64,000 bases of DNA from Bifidobacterium bifidum ATCC 29521 = JCM 1255 = DSM 20456. Lineage in GTDB: Bacteria; Actinomycetota; Actinomycetes; Actinomycetales; Bifidobacteriaceae. The notes beneath the pieces were generated by a model. It was given only the letters and a program-made list of their open reading frames with translations. It did not search any database and was not told the origin of the DNA. Location: NCBI RefSeq assembly GCF_001025135.1, contig NZ_AP012323.1, forward strand, positions 620,001-684,000, given 5' to 3'. Positions within the stretch are counted from its first letter, which is position 1; every line of letters starts with the position of its first letter. Below are positions 9,451 to 18,640 of this stretch, piece by piece. Made by a program: the position numbers and the translations under genes.

Positions 9451-9795
9451 ATGTATACCTCGTTGGACAGGTTCCGCATCAAGCCGGGCAAAGAGGATTT
9501 GGCCCGCGAATGGTTCCGATATCTGAACGATCACTTGGCCGAAGCGAATGCGACGATGCCGGCTGAGGGCGCGCATATCGAGTCATGGTTCCTGCACGAG
9601 GAATCGGACGGACTGTACGGATACGTGTACGTGATCTACGACGACAATGATAAGGCTGTCGAAGTGTTCAAGGAGAGTGAGAATCCGTTGGACATCAAGC
9701 ACAACGAGTACATGAACGCCTGCATCGACTACCACGACTACGCCGAGATGAAGCCTGCCGTGGCGCTGGGCGACTACTCCGTATTCCGGAGATGA
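9451..9795 (+). CDS. DUF6176-like small cytoplasmic protein
   Basis: About 114 residues, no signal peptide. The sequence (YTSLDRFRIKPGKEDLAREWF, HIESWFLHEESDG, LYGYVYVIYDDNDKAVEVFKES) resembles the alpha/beta ferredoxin-like DUF6176 fold, whose function is unknown. Two ATGs lie six bases apart; the second (9451) is better spaced from AAGGGG at 9439-9444. TACAAT at 9410-9415 is a possible -10 element. The family call is from memory of its pattern and is moderate only. Confidence 0.65.
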   Translation: MYTSLDRFRIKPGKEDLAREWFRYLNDHLAEANATMPAEGAHIESWFLHEESDGLYGYVYVIYDDNDKAVEVFKESENPLDIKHNEYMNACIDYHDYAEMKPAVALGDYSVFRR

Positions 9796-9833
9796 TTGGT
9801 CGACGGTTCGTCGACGCCGTTGTGTTTGCAGAC

Positions 9834-9884
9834 TCGTTTGTACAACTTATGCATTTCGGTCAAATGCATAAGTTGTACAAACGA
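9834..9884. repeat. Perfect 23-bp hairpin
   Basis: Arms 9834-9856 and 9862-9884 are exact reverse complements over 23 bp with a 5-base loop CGGTC. The stem contains TTGTACAACTTATGCATTT and is AT-rich compared with its surroundings. No T-run follows, so it is not a textbook terminator, although it lies 38 bases after a stop codon. Confidence 0.85.
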
Positions 9885-10072
9885 TTTCCCTGGAGACCCT
9901 ACTTGCCTTGCTGCGTTTCGTTGGAATTCCAGCGTTTTCGGGAATACCCGTGGCTCGCGGCAACGGGTGTGTGCGCTGTTTCCCGCGATTATGCGGGACA
10001 ACGTCCGCATTATGGCATTTCGCGGGCGTTGTACACACGGCATTGCATTCGGGTCGGAAACGCATGGAGCAA

Positions 10073-10104
10073 GTTCTTCCGCCTCGCCGCCGGGGCGGAA
10101 GAAC
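10073..10104. repeat. 11-bp hairpin near the end of dapD
   Basis: Arms GTTCTTCCGCC (10073-10083) and GGCGGAAGAAC (10094-10104) pair perfectly around a 10-base loop. It is 60 bases beyond the dapD stop (dapD runs leftward) and could end that transcript, though no clear T-run is present on the minus strand. Confidence 0.65.
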
Positions 10105-10164
10105 CATATGCACTGAGACATGTCGCCCGAGGAATAATGCAGAGGACGCTCCGCCAGCGCACAA

Positions 10165-11184
10165 TCAGTTCTTGTGCAGTTTGGCGTTGAGCTCAATCCC
10201 CGTCTTCCGGTAGCGGGCCTCAATGCGGCCGTTGACGGAGTTGCGGATGAAGAGGATGTTGTCTTTGCCGCTCAGATCGGCGCCCTTGACGACGTCCAGC
10301 GGTTCGCCGGCGGCGGCTTTGGCCTTGTCCCAGACGGTGATCTTGGTACCGGCGGTGACGTACAGGCCTGCTTCGACGACGCAGTTGTCGCCGAGCGAGA
10401 TGCCGATGCCGGCGTTGGCGCCGAGCAGGGAGTGCTCGCCGATGGAGTTGCGGAGCTTGCCGCCGCCGGACAGGGTGCCCATGATGGAGGCGCCGCCGCC
10501 GATGTCGGAGCCGTTGCCGACGACGACGCCTTGCGAGACACGGCCTTCGACCATTGAGACGCCCAAAGTTCCCGCGTTGAAGTTGACGAAGCCGGCGTGC
10601 ATGACGGTGGTGCCTTCGGACAGGTGGGCACCGAGACGCACGCGGTCGGCGTCGCCGATGCGCACGCCGGAGGGAACCACGTAGTCGATCATGCGCGGGA
10701 ACTTGTCGATTGACAGCACGTTGACGGTGGCGGCGGGAGCGGCGGCCGGAAGCCCGGCGGAGGCGGCGAAGGAGCGCGCGGCGCTGGTGGCGGCCGATTC
10801 GACATCGAGCTTGCGGGCGTTGAAGTCTTCGACCGCGAACGGGCCGTAATTGGTCCAGACCACGTTCGTGAGCTTGGCGAAGATGCCGTCGAGGTTGAGG
10901 GTGTTCGGCTGGGCGAGGCGCATGGAGAGCAGGTGCAGGCGCAGGTAGGCGTCGGCCGCATCCGCGATCGGGTCGTCAAGGGAGCTTACGGTGAACACCG
11001 GCTCGCGGCGCACGCCACGGGCGTCGGCCTGCGGCTGCGCCAGCGCCCCGAACTCGTGGTTGGGGCGGTTCGCGCCTTCGGGCGCGGCGCCGAGCGTCAG
11101 TTGCGGATACCAGACGTCGAGTGTGTTCCCGGCTGCATCGATGCTGGCCAGTCCCCAGCCCCATGCGGTGCGTTCGTTCGTCAT
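10165..11184 (-). CDS. dapD: 2,3,4,5-Tetrahydropyridine-2,6-dicarboxylate N-succinyltransferase
   Basis: Succinylates tetrahydrodipicolinate in lysine and diaminopimelate synthesis, feeding peptidoglycan. The 339-residue protein is the longer actinobacterial form. A left-handed beta-helix of hexapeptide repeats spans about residues 170-290 ([74 protein letters not shown]). An AAGGAGAC site precedes the ATG. It is transcribed alone, divergently from a small membrane gene and prfB. TAATAT (complement of 11221-11226) may be its -10 element. Confidence 0.95.
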   Translation of the reverse strand: MTNERTAWGWGLASIDAAGNTLDVWYPQLTLGAAPEGANRPNHEFGALAQPQADARGVRREPVFTVSSLDDPIADAADAYLRLHLLSMRLAQPNTLNLDGIFAKLTNVVWTNYGPFAVEDFNARKLDVESAATSAARSFAASAGLPAAAPAATVNVLSIDKFPRMIDYVVPSGVRIGDADRVRLGAHLSEGTTVMHAGFVNFNAGTLGVSMVEGRVSQGVVVGNGSDIGGGASIMGTLSGGGKLRNSIGEHSLLGANAGIGISLGDNCVVEAGLYVTAGTKITVWDKAKAAAGEPLDVVKGADLSGKDNILFIRNSVNGRIEARYRKTGIELNAKLHKN

Positions 11185-11322
11185 GCTTGTCTCCTTGGTG
11201 GATGAACGGTAGATGCTTCTATATTATGGGCAGATGGGCACGTATGAGGCTGCCGTTCCGAATCATTGTGGCGCGGTTTCGTCACGGGAGAAAATCTAGC
11301 GGGGCGGCTACGATGAAAAGCT

Positions 11323-11454
11323 ATGAGTGACTACAGGACCGAACGGGAGCAGCGTGAGCGCCGCCGCCGCATCATCATGCGTGCGGTGTGCATCGTCATT
11401 GCCGTGGCCATGCTCGGCAGCCTGGTCATTCCCGCGGTGTATGCGGGTCTTTGA
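11323..11454 (+). CDS. 43-residue single-helix membrane protein
   Basis: A short frame starting ATG 11323 and ending TGA 11452-11454. It has a strongly basic N-terminus (RTEREQRERRRR) followed by one hydrophobic helix (AVCIVIAVAMLGSLVIPAVY), which is a sensible small membrane protein with its N-terminus inside. The ribosome site is weak (GAAAAG). It fills the gap before prfB. No family was recognised and expression is unproven. Confidence 0.5.
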   Translation: MSDYRTEREQRERRRRIIMRAVCIVIAVAMLGSLVIPAVYAGL

Positions 11455-11566
11455 CGCGATCATTGGCGTCCTGCCGTGACGCGAGGTGCTTGAGATTTCG
11501 CATATGGTCGGCAGCGTCGTCACACAATCGATTCGTTCACAAGTTCAATGATTATGGTGGTATTCG

Positions 11567-12694
11567 ATGGCAGAATTTGATTTTTCACAGGCAATCGGCG
11601 AGGCACGGTCGAAGTATGAGTCCATTGCGAAGGCGTTGGACATCGAACGGCTGAAGTCGCAGATCGCGACGTTGGAGACCGAGGCCGCTAAGCCTGGTCT
11701 GTGGGATGATCCTGAGAACGCGCAGAAGGTGACCAGCCGCCTGTCCGCGGCTCAGGCGCAGCTGAAGCGCCTGAACGAGGCGAACCGTCGCATCGAGGAT
11801 GTCGAGACGCTGGTGGAGCTCGCTCAGGAGGAGGCTGACGCCGATTCTCTGAGCGAGGCTCAGTCCGAGATCGGCTCCATCGCCCAGGAGCTGGATGACA
11901 TGGAGATCCAGACGCTGCTGGACGGCGAATATGACGAGCGTTCCGCGGTCGTGACGATCCGCTCCGGCGCGGGTGGCGTGGACGCCGCCGATTTCGCCCA
12001 GATGCTGTTGCGCATGTACCTGCGCTACTGCGAGCGCAACGGGTTCAAGGCCAAGGTGATGGATACGTCGTACGCCGAGGAAGCGGGCATCAAGTCGGCC
12101 ACGTTCCAGGTGGATGCGCCGTATGCGTATGGCCGCCTGAGCGTGGAGGGCGGCACGCACCGTCTGGTGCGCATCAGCCCGTTCGACAACCAGGGCCGTC
12201 GACAGACGAGTTTCGCCGCCGTCGAGGTGGTGCCGCTCGTCGAGGCGACCGATCACATCGACATTCCGGACACCGATATCCGCGTGGATACGTACTGCTC
12301 GTCCGGCCCCGGCGGCCAGGGCGTGAACACCACGTATTCCGCGGTGCGCATCACCCACCTTCCCACCGGCATCGTGGTGACGATGCAGGACGAGCGCTCG
12401 CAGATCCAGAACCGCGCCGCCGCGATGGCCGTGCTGCAGTCCCGACTGCTGGTGCTGCGCCACGAGGAGGAAGCGAAGAAGAAGAAGGAGCTCGCGGGCG
12501 ACATCAAGGCCAGCTGGGGTGACCAGATGCGTTCGTACGTGCTTCACCCGTACCAGATGGTCAAGGATCTGCGCACCGGTTGCGAGACCAGCCAGACCCA
12601 GGCCGTGTTCGACGGCGATATCGATGCGTTCATCGAAGCCGGTATCCGCTGGCGTCACGAGCAGCGTCGCCAGGCGGCCGAAGAGGAAGAGTAA
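11567..12694 (+). CDS. prfB: Peptide chain release factor 2
   Basis: Recognises UGA and UAA stop codons and triggers peptide release on the ribosome. The GGQ motif ([17 protein letters not shown]) and the RF2 stop-codon tripeptide SPF ([13 protein letters not shown]) are both present. The 375-residue frame is continuous from ATG 11567, so the autoregulatory +1 frameshift of many RF2 genes is absent here. ftsE follows 44 bases later, the common actinobacterial prfB-ftsE-ftsX-smpB order. Confidence 0.97.
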   Translation: MAEFDFSQAIGEARSKYESIAKALDIERLKSQIATLETEAAKPGLWDDPENAQKVTSRLSAAQAQLKRLNEANRRIEDVETLVELAQEEADADSLSEAQSEIGSIAQELDDMEIQTLLDGEYDERSAVVTIRSGAGGVDAADFAQMLLRMYLRYCERNGFKAKVMDTSYAEEAGIKSATFQVDAPYAYGRLSVEGGTHRLVRISPFDNQGRRQTSFAAVEVVPLVEATDHIDIPDTDIRVDTYCSSGPGGQGVNTTYSAVRITHLPTGIVVTMQDERSQIQNRAAAMAVLQSRLLVLRHEEEAKKKKELAGDIKASWGDQMRSYVLHPYQMVKDLRTGCETSQTQAVFDGDIDAFIEAGIRWRHEQRRQAAEEEE

Positions 12695-12738
12695 ACCGTG
12701 ACTTGGCTCCCGGCTCCGGGGGCGAGTGAGGAGACGAT

Positions 12739-14163
12739 ATGGCACTCATCGCATTGGATCATGTGAGCAAGGTGTATCCCAAGGGTACGAGGCCGGCGTT
12801 GGATGATGTCAACCTCGACATCGAACGTGGCGATTTCGTGTTTCTGGTCGGTGCTTCCGGTTCCGGCAAGACGACGCTGCTGAGCCTGCTGCTGCGCGAG
12901 GAGGAGGCCACGGACGGCGAGATTCGAGTGGCCGGCAATGATCTTCGCCGTCTGACGAACCGTCAGGTGCCGCAGTATCGTCGTTCCATCGGATTCGTGT
13001 TCCAGGATTACAAGCTGCTGGCGAACAAGACCGTGTGGCAGAATGTGGCGTTCGCGCTTGAGGTGATCGGCACGCGCCGGTCCGCCATCAAGTCGCTGGT
13101 GCCGCAGGTGCTGCAGACCGTGGGATTGACCGGTAAGGAGAACAACTACCCGCATGAGCTGTCCGGCGGTGAGCAGCAGCGTGTGGCCATCGCCCGCGCG
13201 TATGTGAACCATCCGCAGATCCTGCTGGCCGATGAGCCCACCGGAAACCTCGATCCGACGACGTCGCTGGGCATCATGGAGGTGCTGGACGCCATCAACC
13301 GCACCGGCACGACGATCGTGATGGCCACGCACAACGAGGAGATCGTCAACTCGATGCGCAAGCGCGTCATCGAGCTGCATACCGGCAAGATCGTGCGCGA
13401 CGAGGCCCAGGGCTCGTATGATTCCGCCGAGTTCTTCCCCGACAGCGATGTCGCGTCCAAGGCGCATGAGGCGATCAGCGGGCAGTCGGATGATTCGCGT
13501 TTCCGCCCTGATTCCGGCTCGTTCGACGCACAGGTCACCACTATCGAGGCCCGTGGCGAGGAGGGTGCAGTCGAGGGTATCGAAGTGGTCGCCAAGGCGG
13601 TCAGCGGCAATATCCGGAACGAAGGCATCGCCCGGTTGGCGAGCTCCGTGCATTCGGGACGTACCGGCCGCTACGGTGAGGCGTTCCAGTCGGTGGAGGA
13701 CACGCTGACCTGGGGCAAGGGCCTGTCGCTTGAGCAGATTGCCGCGCAGGAGGAGCAGAAGGCCCGCGCCGAGCAGGGCGGGGATGAACACTCCGATGCC
13801 GCGGCTCAGTCGAGCGACCGGGCGACGGCTCGGGATGATGCCCGGTCCGCGCAGCCGGAGGACGCCGCCCAGCCGGAACGGCACGAGCCGCCGGAACCGC
13901 CGCATTCGGCGGATGGTGCCGCACCGCATGGTCAGCCGGAGACGGAGCATCCTCAGGATGAATCCACATCCCAAAGCGAACAGGCCGGTTCGGCGGCAGA
14001 GCCGGGCTCCTCGTCCGATGAGGGGGGCGAGACGAAGCCGAGGCGCGCGCACAAGCTGCCGCCGGCGCCGCCGGCCCAACCGGGGCATCGCGACAGGCAT
14101 GCCGGAAAAGCCGGTAGTGCTGATGATGCCGACGGTGCTCGCAACGAGGAGGACAATCGATGA
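12739..14163 (+). CDS. ftsE: Cell division ATP-binding protein FtsE with a long C-terminal extension
   Basis: Cytoplasmic ATPase of the FtsEX complex, which uses ATP to activate periplasmic or cell-wall hydrolases at the septum. Walker A is GASGSGKT at residues 38-45, the signature is [14 protein letters not shown], and Walker B is [12 protein letters not shown]. The ABC domain ends near residue 225, the normal FtsE length. About 245 further residues follow, rich in Glu, Ala, Ser, Pro and Gln (for example [15 protein letters not shown]), predicted disordered. The stop overlaps the ftsX start (ATGA). Confidence 0.95.
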   Translation: MALIALDHVSKVYPKGTRPALDDVNLDIERGDFVFLVGASGSGKTTLLSLLLREEEATDGEIRVAGNDLRRLTNRQVPQYRRSIGFVFQDYKLLANKTVWQNVAFALEVIGTRRSAIKSLVPQVLQTVGLTGKENNYPHELSGGEQQRVAIARAYVNHPQILLADEPTGNLDPTTSLGIMEVLDAINRTGTTIVMATHNEEIVNSMRKRVIELHTGKIVRDEAQGSYDSAEFFPDSDVASKAHEAISGQSDDSRFRPDSGSFDAQVTTIEARGEEGAVEGIEVVAKAVSGNIRNEGIARLASSVHSGRTGRYGEAFQSVEDTLTWGKGLSLEQIAAQEEQKARAEQGGDEHSDAAAQSSDRATARDDARSAQPEDAAQPERHEPPEPPHSADGAAPHGQPETEHPQDESTSQSEQAGSAAEPGSSSDEGGETKPRRAHKLPPAPPAQPGHRDRHAGKAGSADDADGARNEEDNR

Positions 14164-15083
14164 GAATGCGTTTTATCCTGTCTGAAACCTGGACCAGCCT
14201 GCGGCGCAACGTGTCCATGATCATCTCGGTCATGCTCGTCACGTTCATCTCCTTCGTGTTCATCGGCGCGTCCGTGCTGATACAGGCGCAGATCACCAAG
14301 GCGAAGGGCGACTGGTACGACAAGGTCGAGGTCGTGGTGTGGCTGTGCCCGGACGGCACCAGCCAGTCGGCGTCCTGCTCGACCGGCAAGGCGCCGACCC
14401 AGCAGGAGATCGTGGATCTTGAGGACGTGATCAACAACGAGCTCGGCAGTGACGTGTCAAAGATCACGTATATGAGCCGCGAGGAGTTCTTCAAGAACAC
14501 GTTCCTCAAGCAGTACCCGAACGGCGTGTACGAGGGACGTACCCTCACCGCCTCCGATATGCAGGATTCGCTGCGTCTCAAGCTCAAGGACCCGACCAAA
14601 TACCAGGTGGTGTCGGAGGTGCTGACCGGGCGCACGGGCGTGGAGGCGGTTGTCGACCAGCGGCAGATCTTCGACCCGGTGTTCTCGGTGTTGAACCGGG
14701 CCACCGTGGTCACCGTCGTGCTGGCCGGTGTCATGGTGGTCGTCGCCATCATGCTGACCGCGACGACGATTCGCATGAGCGCCGCCTCCCGGAAGAACGA
14801 GACAGAGATCATGCGTCTGGTGGGTGCTTCGAACTGGACGATTCGATTGCCGTTCATCCTGGAGGGCGTGGTGGCGTCCCTGCTGGGATCGCTGCTGGCG
14901 GTCGGCGCGCTGAGCGGCATCGTCAAGGTGTTCGTCACCGATTGGTTGGCGACCAGCGTGCAGTGGATGCCGTTCATCACGCAGACGACGGTGTGGCTGA
15001 CCGCCCCCGTGCTGGTGGTGGGGGCCATGCTGCTGTCGGCGGTTGCGTCCGCGGTATCGCTGCGACGCTATCTCAAGGTGTGA
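14160..15083 (+). CDS. ftsX: Cell division protein FtsX
   Basis: Membrane partner of FtsE. Its 307 residues show the FtsX layout: one N-terminal helix (about 21-43), a large extracellular loop (residues 50-170) with a Cys pair ([17 protein letters not shown]) and the conserved [12 protein letters not shown] segment, then three C-terminal helices (about 178-205, 230-255, 278-300). The four-base overlap with ftsE implies coupled translation. The next gene encodes a coiled-coil CHAP hydrolase, a plausible target of FtsEX control. Confidence 0.95.
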   Translation: MRMRFILSETWTSLRRNVSMIISVMLVTFISFVFIGASVLIQAQITKAKGDWYDKVEVVVWLCPDGTSQSASCSTGKAPTQQEIVDLEDVINNELGSDVSKITYMSREEFFKNTFLKQYPNGVYEGRTLTASDMQDSLRLKLKDPTKYQVVSEVLTGRTGVEAVVDQRQIFDPVFSVLNRATVVTVVLAGVMVVVAIMLTATTIRMSAASRKNETEIMRLVGASNWTIRLPFILEGVVASLLGSLLAVGALSGIVKVFVTDWLATSVQWMPFITQTTVWLTAPVLVVGAMLLSAVASAVSLRRYLKV

Positions 15084-15089
15084 CTTGCC

Positions 15090-15154
15090 GCCGCGTGTCG
15101 TCCGGGATGCGCGAAGTGTGAGATGAATCATTTCGCTGCCGGATGACACGCGGC
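15090..15154 (+). terminator. Long imperfect hairpin between ftsX and the CHAP hydrolase
   Basis: Arms 15090-15105 and 15139-15154 pair over 16 positions with one G-U wobble, and an inner stem GCGAA/TTCGC continues the structure. There is no T-run, so it may be an mRNA stability or attenuation element rather than a complete terminator. Confidence 0.55.
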
Positions 15155-15218
15155 GCATTTATCCAGTTTAATTCGTTACAATACGTTCAAATACGGCATT
15201 AATGGAAGGGCGACAACA

Positions 15219-16679
15219 ATGGTGAAGATGGCGAAACGTGGGGGTACGTTCACCGCTTTGGCGCTTGCCGCCGCAATGGCCCTGGGGGCGGGATCGGTGG
15301 CCGTGGTCGCCCCGCCCGAGCAGGCCGCTGCGGTTACGGAGTATGAATACCAGCAGAAGGTATCGAACCACAACAGCCTCAAGAAGCAGCTGACCGGCGT
15401 CGATTCCAAACTTGCCGATCTCATCATCTCGTTGAATGACCTGACCGAGAACCAGATTCCCGCCGCGCAGAAGGCCGTACAGGAGGCCCAGCAGAAGGCC
15501 GAACAGGCGAAGAGCCTCGCAGAGGCGACTACGGCGCGGCTTGAGGCGGCGAAGAACGACCGGACCTCGCTTGAGGAGAAGATCAAGCAGACCGGTGAGG
15601 ATTACGATGACGCCAAGGATGCGGTCGCTCAGCTCGCGCGCGAAAGCTTCCACGGCTCGGACGCCTCCACCCTGATGGACGTGGTGACCAATGCCACCAC
15701 GACCGAGGACTTCGTCAACAAGATGCAGTCGGATGCCGCTGTCACACGCAGTGAGGCGAATGCCGCCGACGCCGCGGCCACCAGCCTCAGCACGTCGATG
15801 AACCGCAAGGAACGTCTCACGGCCATCGAGGACGAGATCACCCAGCTCAAGGGCCAGGCGGACAGCCAGGCGGCCAGCGCGCAGCAGGCCGCTGAGGATG
15901 CGGCGTCCAAGCAGAGTGAGCTGGAGGCCTTGCGCAAGAAGAGCGACGAGGAACGCGCCCAGCTGGAAGCGCAGAAGAAGAGCCTGAGCACCAAGGAAGC
16001 ACAGGAGGCCGCCGAACTGGTGTCGATGAAGGCCGAGATCGATTCGTGGAGCGTGCAGAACAACACCGGTTCGGCGAATGCCGGCACCGGCGGACAGCAG
16101 CAGATCAAGCCCGGCGCCGGCAGCGGGTCGGGCAGCGGCTCCGGTTCCGGTGCCGGCTCCAGCAAGCCCGGTTCCGGTTCCGGCAAGCCCGGTTCCGGTT
16201 CCGGCAATGGTTCCGGTTCGGGCGGATCCCAGCCCGGCGGATCGGGACAGGCCAACGGCATGAACTACACGGTGCCCGGCAACTGCTATGAGGGCATGCC
16301 GGTGTGCTACGGGCACAGGACCGGCAACACGGTGGGCGGCAGCGCCTACCCGTGGAGCCAGTGCACGTGGTATGCGTACCGTCGCCGCGTGTACTACTAC
16401 CATCTGCCCACCGGCTCATACATGGGCAATGGGCAGGATTGGGCGAACACCGGCCGCAGCCTCGGCTATCTGGTCAACCGCACGCCGCACGTCGGCGCCG
16501 CGATGGTGTTCCGTGCAGGCCAGCTCGGCGCCAACAGCCGTTACGGCCATGTGGCGGTCGTCGAGCGTGTGAACAGCGACGGATCCGTGCTGATCTCCGA
16601 GTGCGGCGCCAGCCTTCAGGGCGTGGCGCAATGGCGCACGATTTACAATGCTGGTAATTTCCAATACGTGCATTACTGA
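15219..16679 (+). CDS. Secreted coiled-coil CHAP peptidoglycan hydrolase (PcsB-like)
   Basis: Predicted septal cell-wall hydrolase. Residues 1-38 form a signal peptide (basic start, then TALALAAAMALGAGSVAVV, cleavage near AAAV). Residues about 40-270 are a long Ala/Gln/Glu coiled coil, followed by a Gly/Ser-rich linker with GSGSGSG-type runs. A C-terminal CHAP domain from about residue 360 shows the catalytic Cys in YPWSQCTWYAYRR and the His in SRYGHVAVVERV. This is the PcsB architecture, and its position next to ftsEX fits an FtsX-activated amidase or endopeptidase. The pairing is inference from context. Confidence 0.88.
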   Translation: MVKMAKRGGTFTALALAAAMALGAGSVAVVAPPEQAAAVTEYEYQQKVSNHNSLKKQLTGVDSKLADLIISLNDLTENQIPAAQKAVQEAQQKAEQAKSLAEATTARLEAAKNDRTSLEEKIKQTGEDYDDAKDAVAQLARESFHGSDASTLMDVVTNATTTEDFVNKMQSDAAVTRSEANAADAAATSLSTSMNRKERLTAIEDEITQLKGQADSQAASAQQAAEDAASKQSELEALRKKSDEERAQLEAQKKSLSTKEAQEAAELVSMKAEIDSWSVQNNTGSANAGTGGQQQIKPGAGSGSGSGSGSGAGSSKPGSGSGKPGSGSGNGSGSGGSQPGGSGQANGMNYTVPGNCYEGMPVCYGHRTGNTVGGSAYPWSQCTWYAYRRRVYYYHLPTGSYMGNGQDWANTGRSLGYLVNRTPHVGAAMVFRAGQLGANSRYGHVAVVERVNSDGSVLISECGASLQGVAQWRTIYNAGNFQYVHY

Positions 16680-16778
16680 GTTCCGGGTGGTGTTTTCCGA
16701 TTCGTCCGGTCACGGCCCGTGCAAGCGGGTCTGGTCTCATGATGTCTGTGTTGATGTGAGTGATTGAAGAGGAAGACC

Positions 16779-17258
16779 ATGGCAAAGGAACAGGGCACTG
16801 TGCTCATCGCACAGAACCGCAAGGCCCGGCATGATTACCTGATCGAGGACAAGTACGAGGCGGGACTGGTGCTGACCGGGACCGAGGTCAAGTCGCTGCG
16901 CGAGGGGCGGGCGTCGCTCGCCGAGGCGTTCGTCTCCATTGACCGTCGGGGTGAAATGTGGCTGGAAGGTGCCAATATCCCCGAATATCTCAACGGCACG
17001 TGGAACAACCATGCGCCCAAGCGCAAGCGCAAGCTGTTGCTGCATGCGCAGCAGATCGTCAAACTGTCCCGTCAGATCGAGGCCAAGGGGTACACCATCG
17101 TGCCGCTCAGCCTGTATTTCAAGGATGGTCGGGCGAAGGCCGAGATCGCCCTCGCACGAGGCAAGCGCGAGTTCGACAAGCGCCAGGCGCTGCGTGAGGA
17201 GCAGGACAAGCGCGAGGCGCTGCGTGCCATGCGCTACAAGAACATGCGCTCCCGGTGA
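16779..17258 (+). CDS. smpB: SsrA-binding protein SmpB
   Basis: Partner of tmRNA in rescuing stalled ribosomes. The start is ATG 16779 after GAGGAAGA; an upstream TTG would add five residues. Family motifs are present: [55 protein letters not shown], and the basic C-terminal tail [22 protein letters not shown] that enters the decoding centre. 159 residues is normal. No ssrA gene was seen nearby. Confidence 0.97.
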   Translation: MAKEQGTVLIAQNRKARHDYLIEDKYEAGLVLTGTEVKSLREGRASLAEAFVSIDRRGEMWLEGANIPEYLNGTWNNHAPKRKRKLLLHAQQIVKLSRQIEAKGYTIVPLSLYFKDGRAKAEIALARGKREFDKRQALREEQDKREALRAMRYKNMRSR

Positions 17259-17280
17259 GAGCCGACGGACGGAAAGCGCT

Positions 17281-18042
17281 GTGGACAGGCCGTACCGGTG
17301 GGTGAGTGAGGAGCCCCATATCCCGTTCGATATCGACGTGGTGTATGAGGATGCCGGCATCATCGTCATCGACAAGCCGCATTTCCTCGCGACGACCCCG
17401 CGCGGCATGTGGTATCGGCAGACCGCGCTGATTCGGCTTCGCGAGATGTTCGACGAGCCGGACATCACGCCCGCGCATCGGCTGGACCGGCTCACCGCCG
17501 GCATCGTCGTGTTCGTGAGGGATCCAGCGCTGCGGGGCGCATACCAGATGATGTTCCAGGGCCGGAAGGTCAGCAAGACCTACGAATGCCTGGCTCCGTG
17601 CCGGCCGACGACACGGCCGCGATACGGCACCGTCGAGCGGCTGGACCCTCCTGCCGTGTTCCCGCTGCGCCGACGTTCGCACATCACCAAGCTGCGTGGC
17701 GTGCTGCAGGCGTTCGAGGAGCCGCAGGCCGTCAATGCCGAGACGGTGATCGATCTCGCGGCGGAAGGATATCCCTCGATGGGCGGGCGCTTATGCCACG
17801 GGAGGAACGGTCTGCGCGCCTACGAGCTGCACCCGCTCACCGGCAAGACCCATCAGCTGCGCGTGCACATGAACTCGATAGGGTTGCCGATCCATGGCGA
17901 TGATTTCTATCCGCGTATCGTCGAACGCGCCTATGACGACTTCTCCACGCCGCTGGAACTGGTCGCGCGGTCATTGCGCTTCACCGACCCCGTCAGCGGG
18001 GAGCCGCGCGAATTCATCTCCCGCATACCTCTGGGTTGGTGA
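17281..18042 (+). CDS. Pseudouridine synthase, RluA family (second paralogue)
   Basis: RNA pseudouridylation enzyme of 253 residues lacking an S4 domain. The catalytic-Asp motif is PAHRLDRLTAGIVVF (Ala replaces the more usual Ser in TSG), with IIVIDKPHFLATTPRG upstream and TGKTHQLRVHMNSIGLPIHGD downstream. The start GTG 17281 follows GGAAAG; the longer open frame would overlap smpB out of frame. The insert KTYECLAPCRPTTRPRYG is typical of the RluA branch in actinobacteria. Its TGA forms part of the first operator of the next gene. Confidence 0.88.
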   Translation: MDRPYRWVSEEPHIPFDIDVVYEDAGIIVIDKPHFLATTPRGMWYRQTALIRLREMFDEPDITPAHRLDRLTAGIVVFVRDPALRGAYQMMFQGRKVSKTYECLAPCRPTTRPRYGTVERLDPPAVFPLRRRSHITKLRGVLQAFEEPQAVNAETVIDLAAEGYPSMGGRLCHGRNGLRAYELHPLTGKTHQLRVHMNSIGLPIHGDDFYPRIVERAYDDFSTPLELVARSLRFTDPVSGEPREFISRIPLGW

Positions 18043-18120
18043 AGTTTACTTCACTTTTTCTGTTGACGTGTTCGCGTCTTGGCGGTAATATGAAGTTAAC
18101 TTCATGAGAAGTAAGCTTCA
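18040..18120 (+). promoter_or_regulatory. Promoter with three repeated operators for the HTH gene
   Basis: A consensus-like promoter: TTGACG at 18063-18068, 17-bp spacer, TATAAT-like TAATAT at 18086-18091. Palindromes flank it: TGAAGTTTACTTCA (18040-18053, upstream of -35), TGAAGTTAACTTCA (18091-18104, touching -10), and a weaker AGAAGTAAGCTTCA (18107-18120). The arrangement is what a small dimeric repressor needs to block its own promoter. Confidence 0.8.
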
Positions 18121-18138
18121 TGTTATGGAAGGAATTGA

Positions 18139-18369
18139 TTGAAGACAAGAGTGAGAGAACTGCGAAAACAATCAAAGCTGACGCAACAGCAATTGGCCGA
18201 CTTGGTCCATGTTTCAAACAGAACGATTATTTCCATCGAAAAGGAACAATATAGTCCATCGCTAATGTTGGCCTACCGAATTGCGGAAGTGTTCGGCGTG
18301 ACTGTCGAAGAATTGTGTTGTCTCAAAGAAAACAGGGAATTGGAGGACAAGGATCAGGAAGCGAATTAA
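18139..18369 (+). CDS. Small Cro/CI-type HTH transcriptional regulator
   Basis: 76 residues that are almost entirely an HTH_3 domain: RELRKQSKLTQQQLADLVHVSNRTIISIEKEQYSPSLMLAYRIAEVFGVTVEELC. Small YozG-like regulators of this kind commonly sit before a short membrane protein, as here. The start is TTG 18139 after GGAAGGA. Base composition is clearly more AT-rich than neighbouring genes, which suggests transfer. Three TGAAGT-type palindromes around its promoter indicate autorepression. Confidence 0.9.
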   Translation: MKTRVRELRKQSKLTQQQLADLVHVSNRTIISIEKEQYSPSLMLAYRIAEVFGVTVEELCCLKENRELEDKDQEAN

Positions 18370-18373
18370 CAAT

Positions 18374-18640
18374 GTGAGAAGTTTCGTTACGGCGATCGTG
18401 GTTCTGATTCTGGGAATTGCCTGCTTGGGTATCGCTGCCTTCCGCGGTATGGCAACAAGATTTCCTATAGCCGGAATTGTTCCGCTTGCCTGGAGTGTGA
18501 TTGATTTCTTCTTCGCCTTTACTCAATCAAGTATTGACAGCCAAGCCGAAAAGGTCACGGACGAACGCGATAGGTATATTGTGATGAAAAGCAGCAGGAA
18601 AGCCCTGCTGATCACCAATTACGTAATTGGTGCCGGTGAA
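18374..18640 (+). pseudogene. Truncated two-helix membrane protein next to the HTH regulator
   Basis: Starts GTG 18374, four bases after the HTH gene. The first ~89 residues look genuine: two hydrophobic helices (FVTAIVVLILGIACLGIAAF; FPIAGIVPLAWSVIDFFFAF), then the family-like segment KVTDERDRYIVMKSSRKAL followed by ITNYVIGAG. At about 18640 the AT-rich coding character stops and the frame continues into sequence that is antisense to a GNAT acetyltransferase. The expected later helices are missing. I read this as a 3' truncation by recombination; the full 319-codon open frame is unlikely to be a designed protein. Confidence 0.7.

Larger units (their letters stand above)
9796..10164. other. 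Gene-free stretch packed with palindromes
   Basis: No convincing gene is seen here on either strand; frames that stay open lack ribosome sites and encode low-complexity, hairpin-derived peptides. Besides the two hairpins listed separately there are smaller palindromes: TCCCGC/GCGGGA near 9980-10000 and CGGG-AATA-CCCG near 9940. The region lies between the convergent DUF6176-like gene and dapD. Confidence 0.6.

Noticed and set aside
9774..10223. 149-codon open frame on the minus strand across the palindrome-rich gap
   Set aside because: It overlaps the 3' ends of both neighbouring genes, has no ribosome site and its peptide is made of hairpin-derived repeats.
11567..11700. Programmed +1 frameshift in prfB
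   Set aside because: The frame is continuous from ATG 11567 with no internal TGA, so the autoregulatory frameshift is absent.
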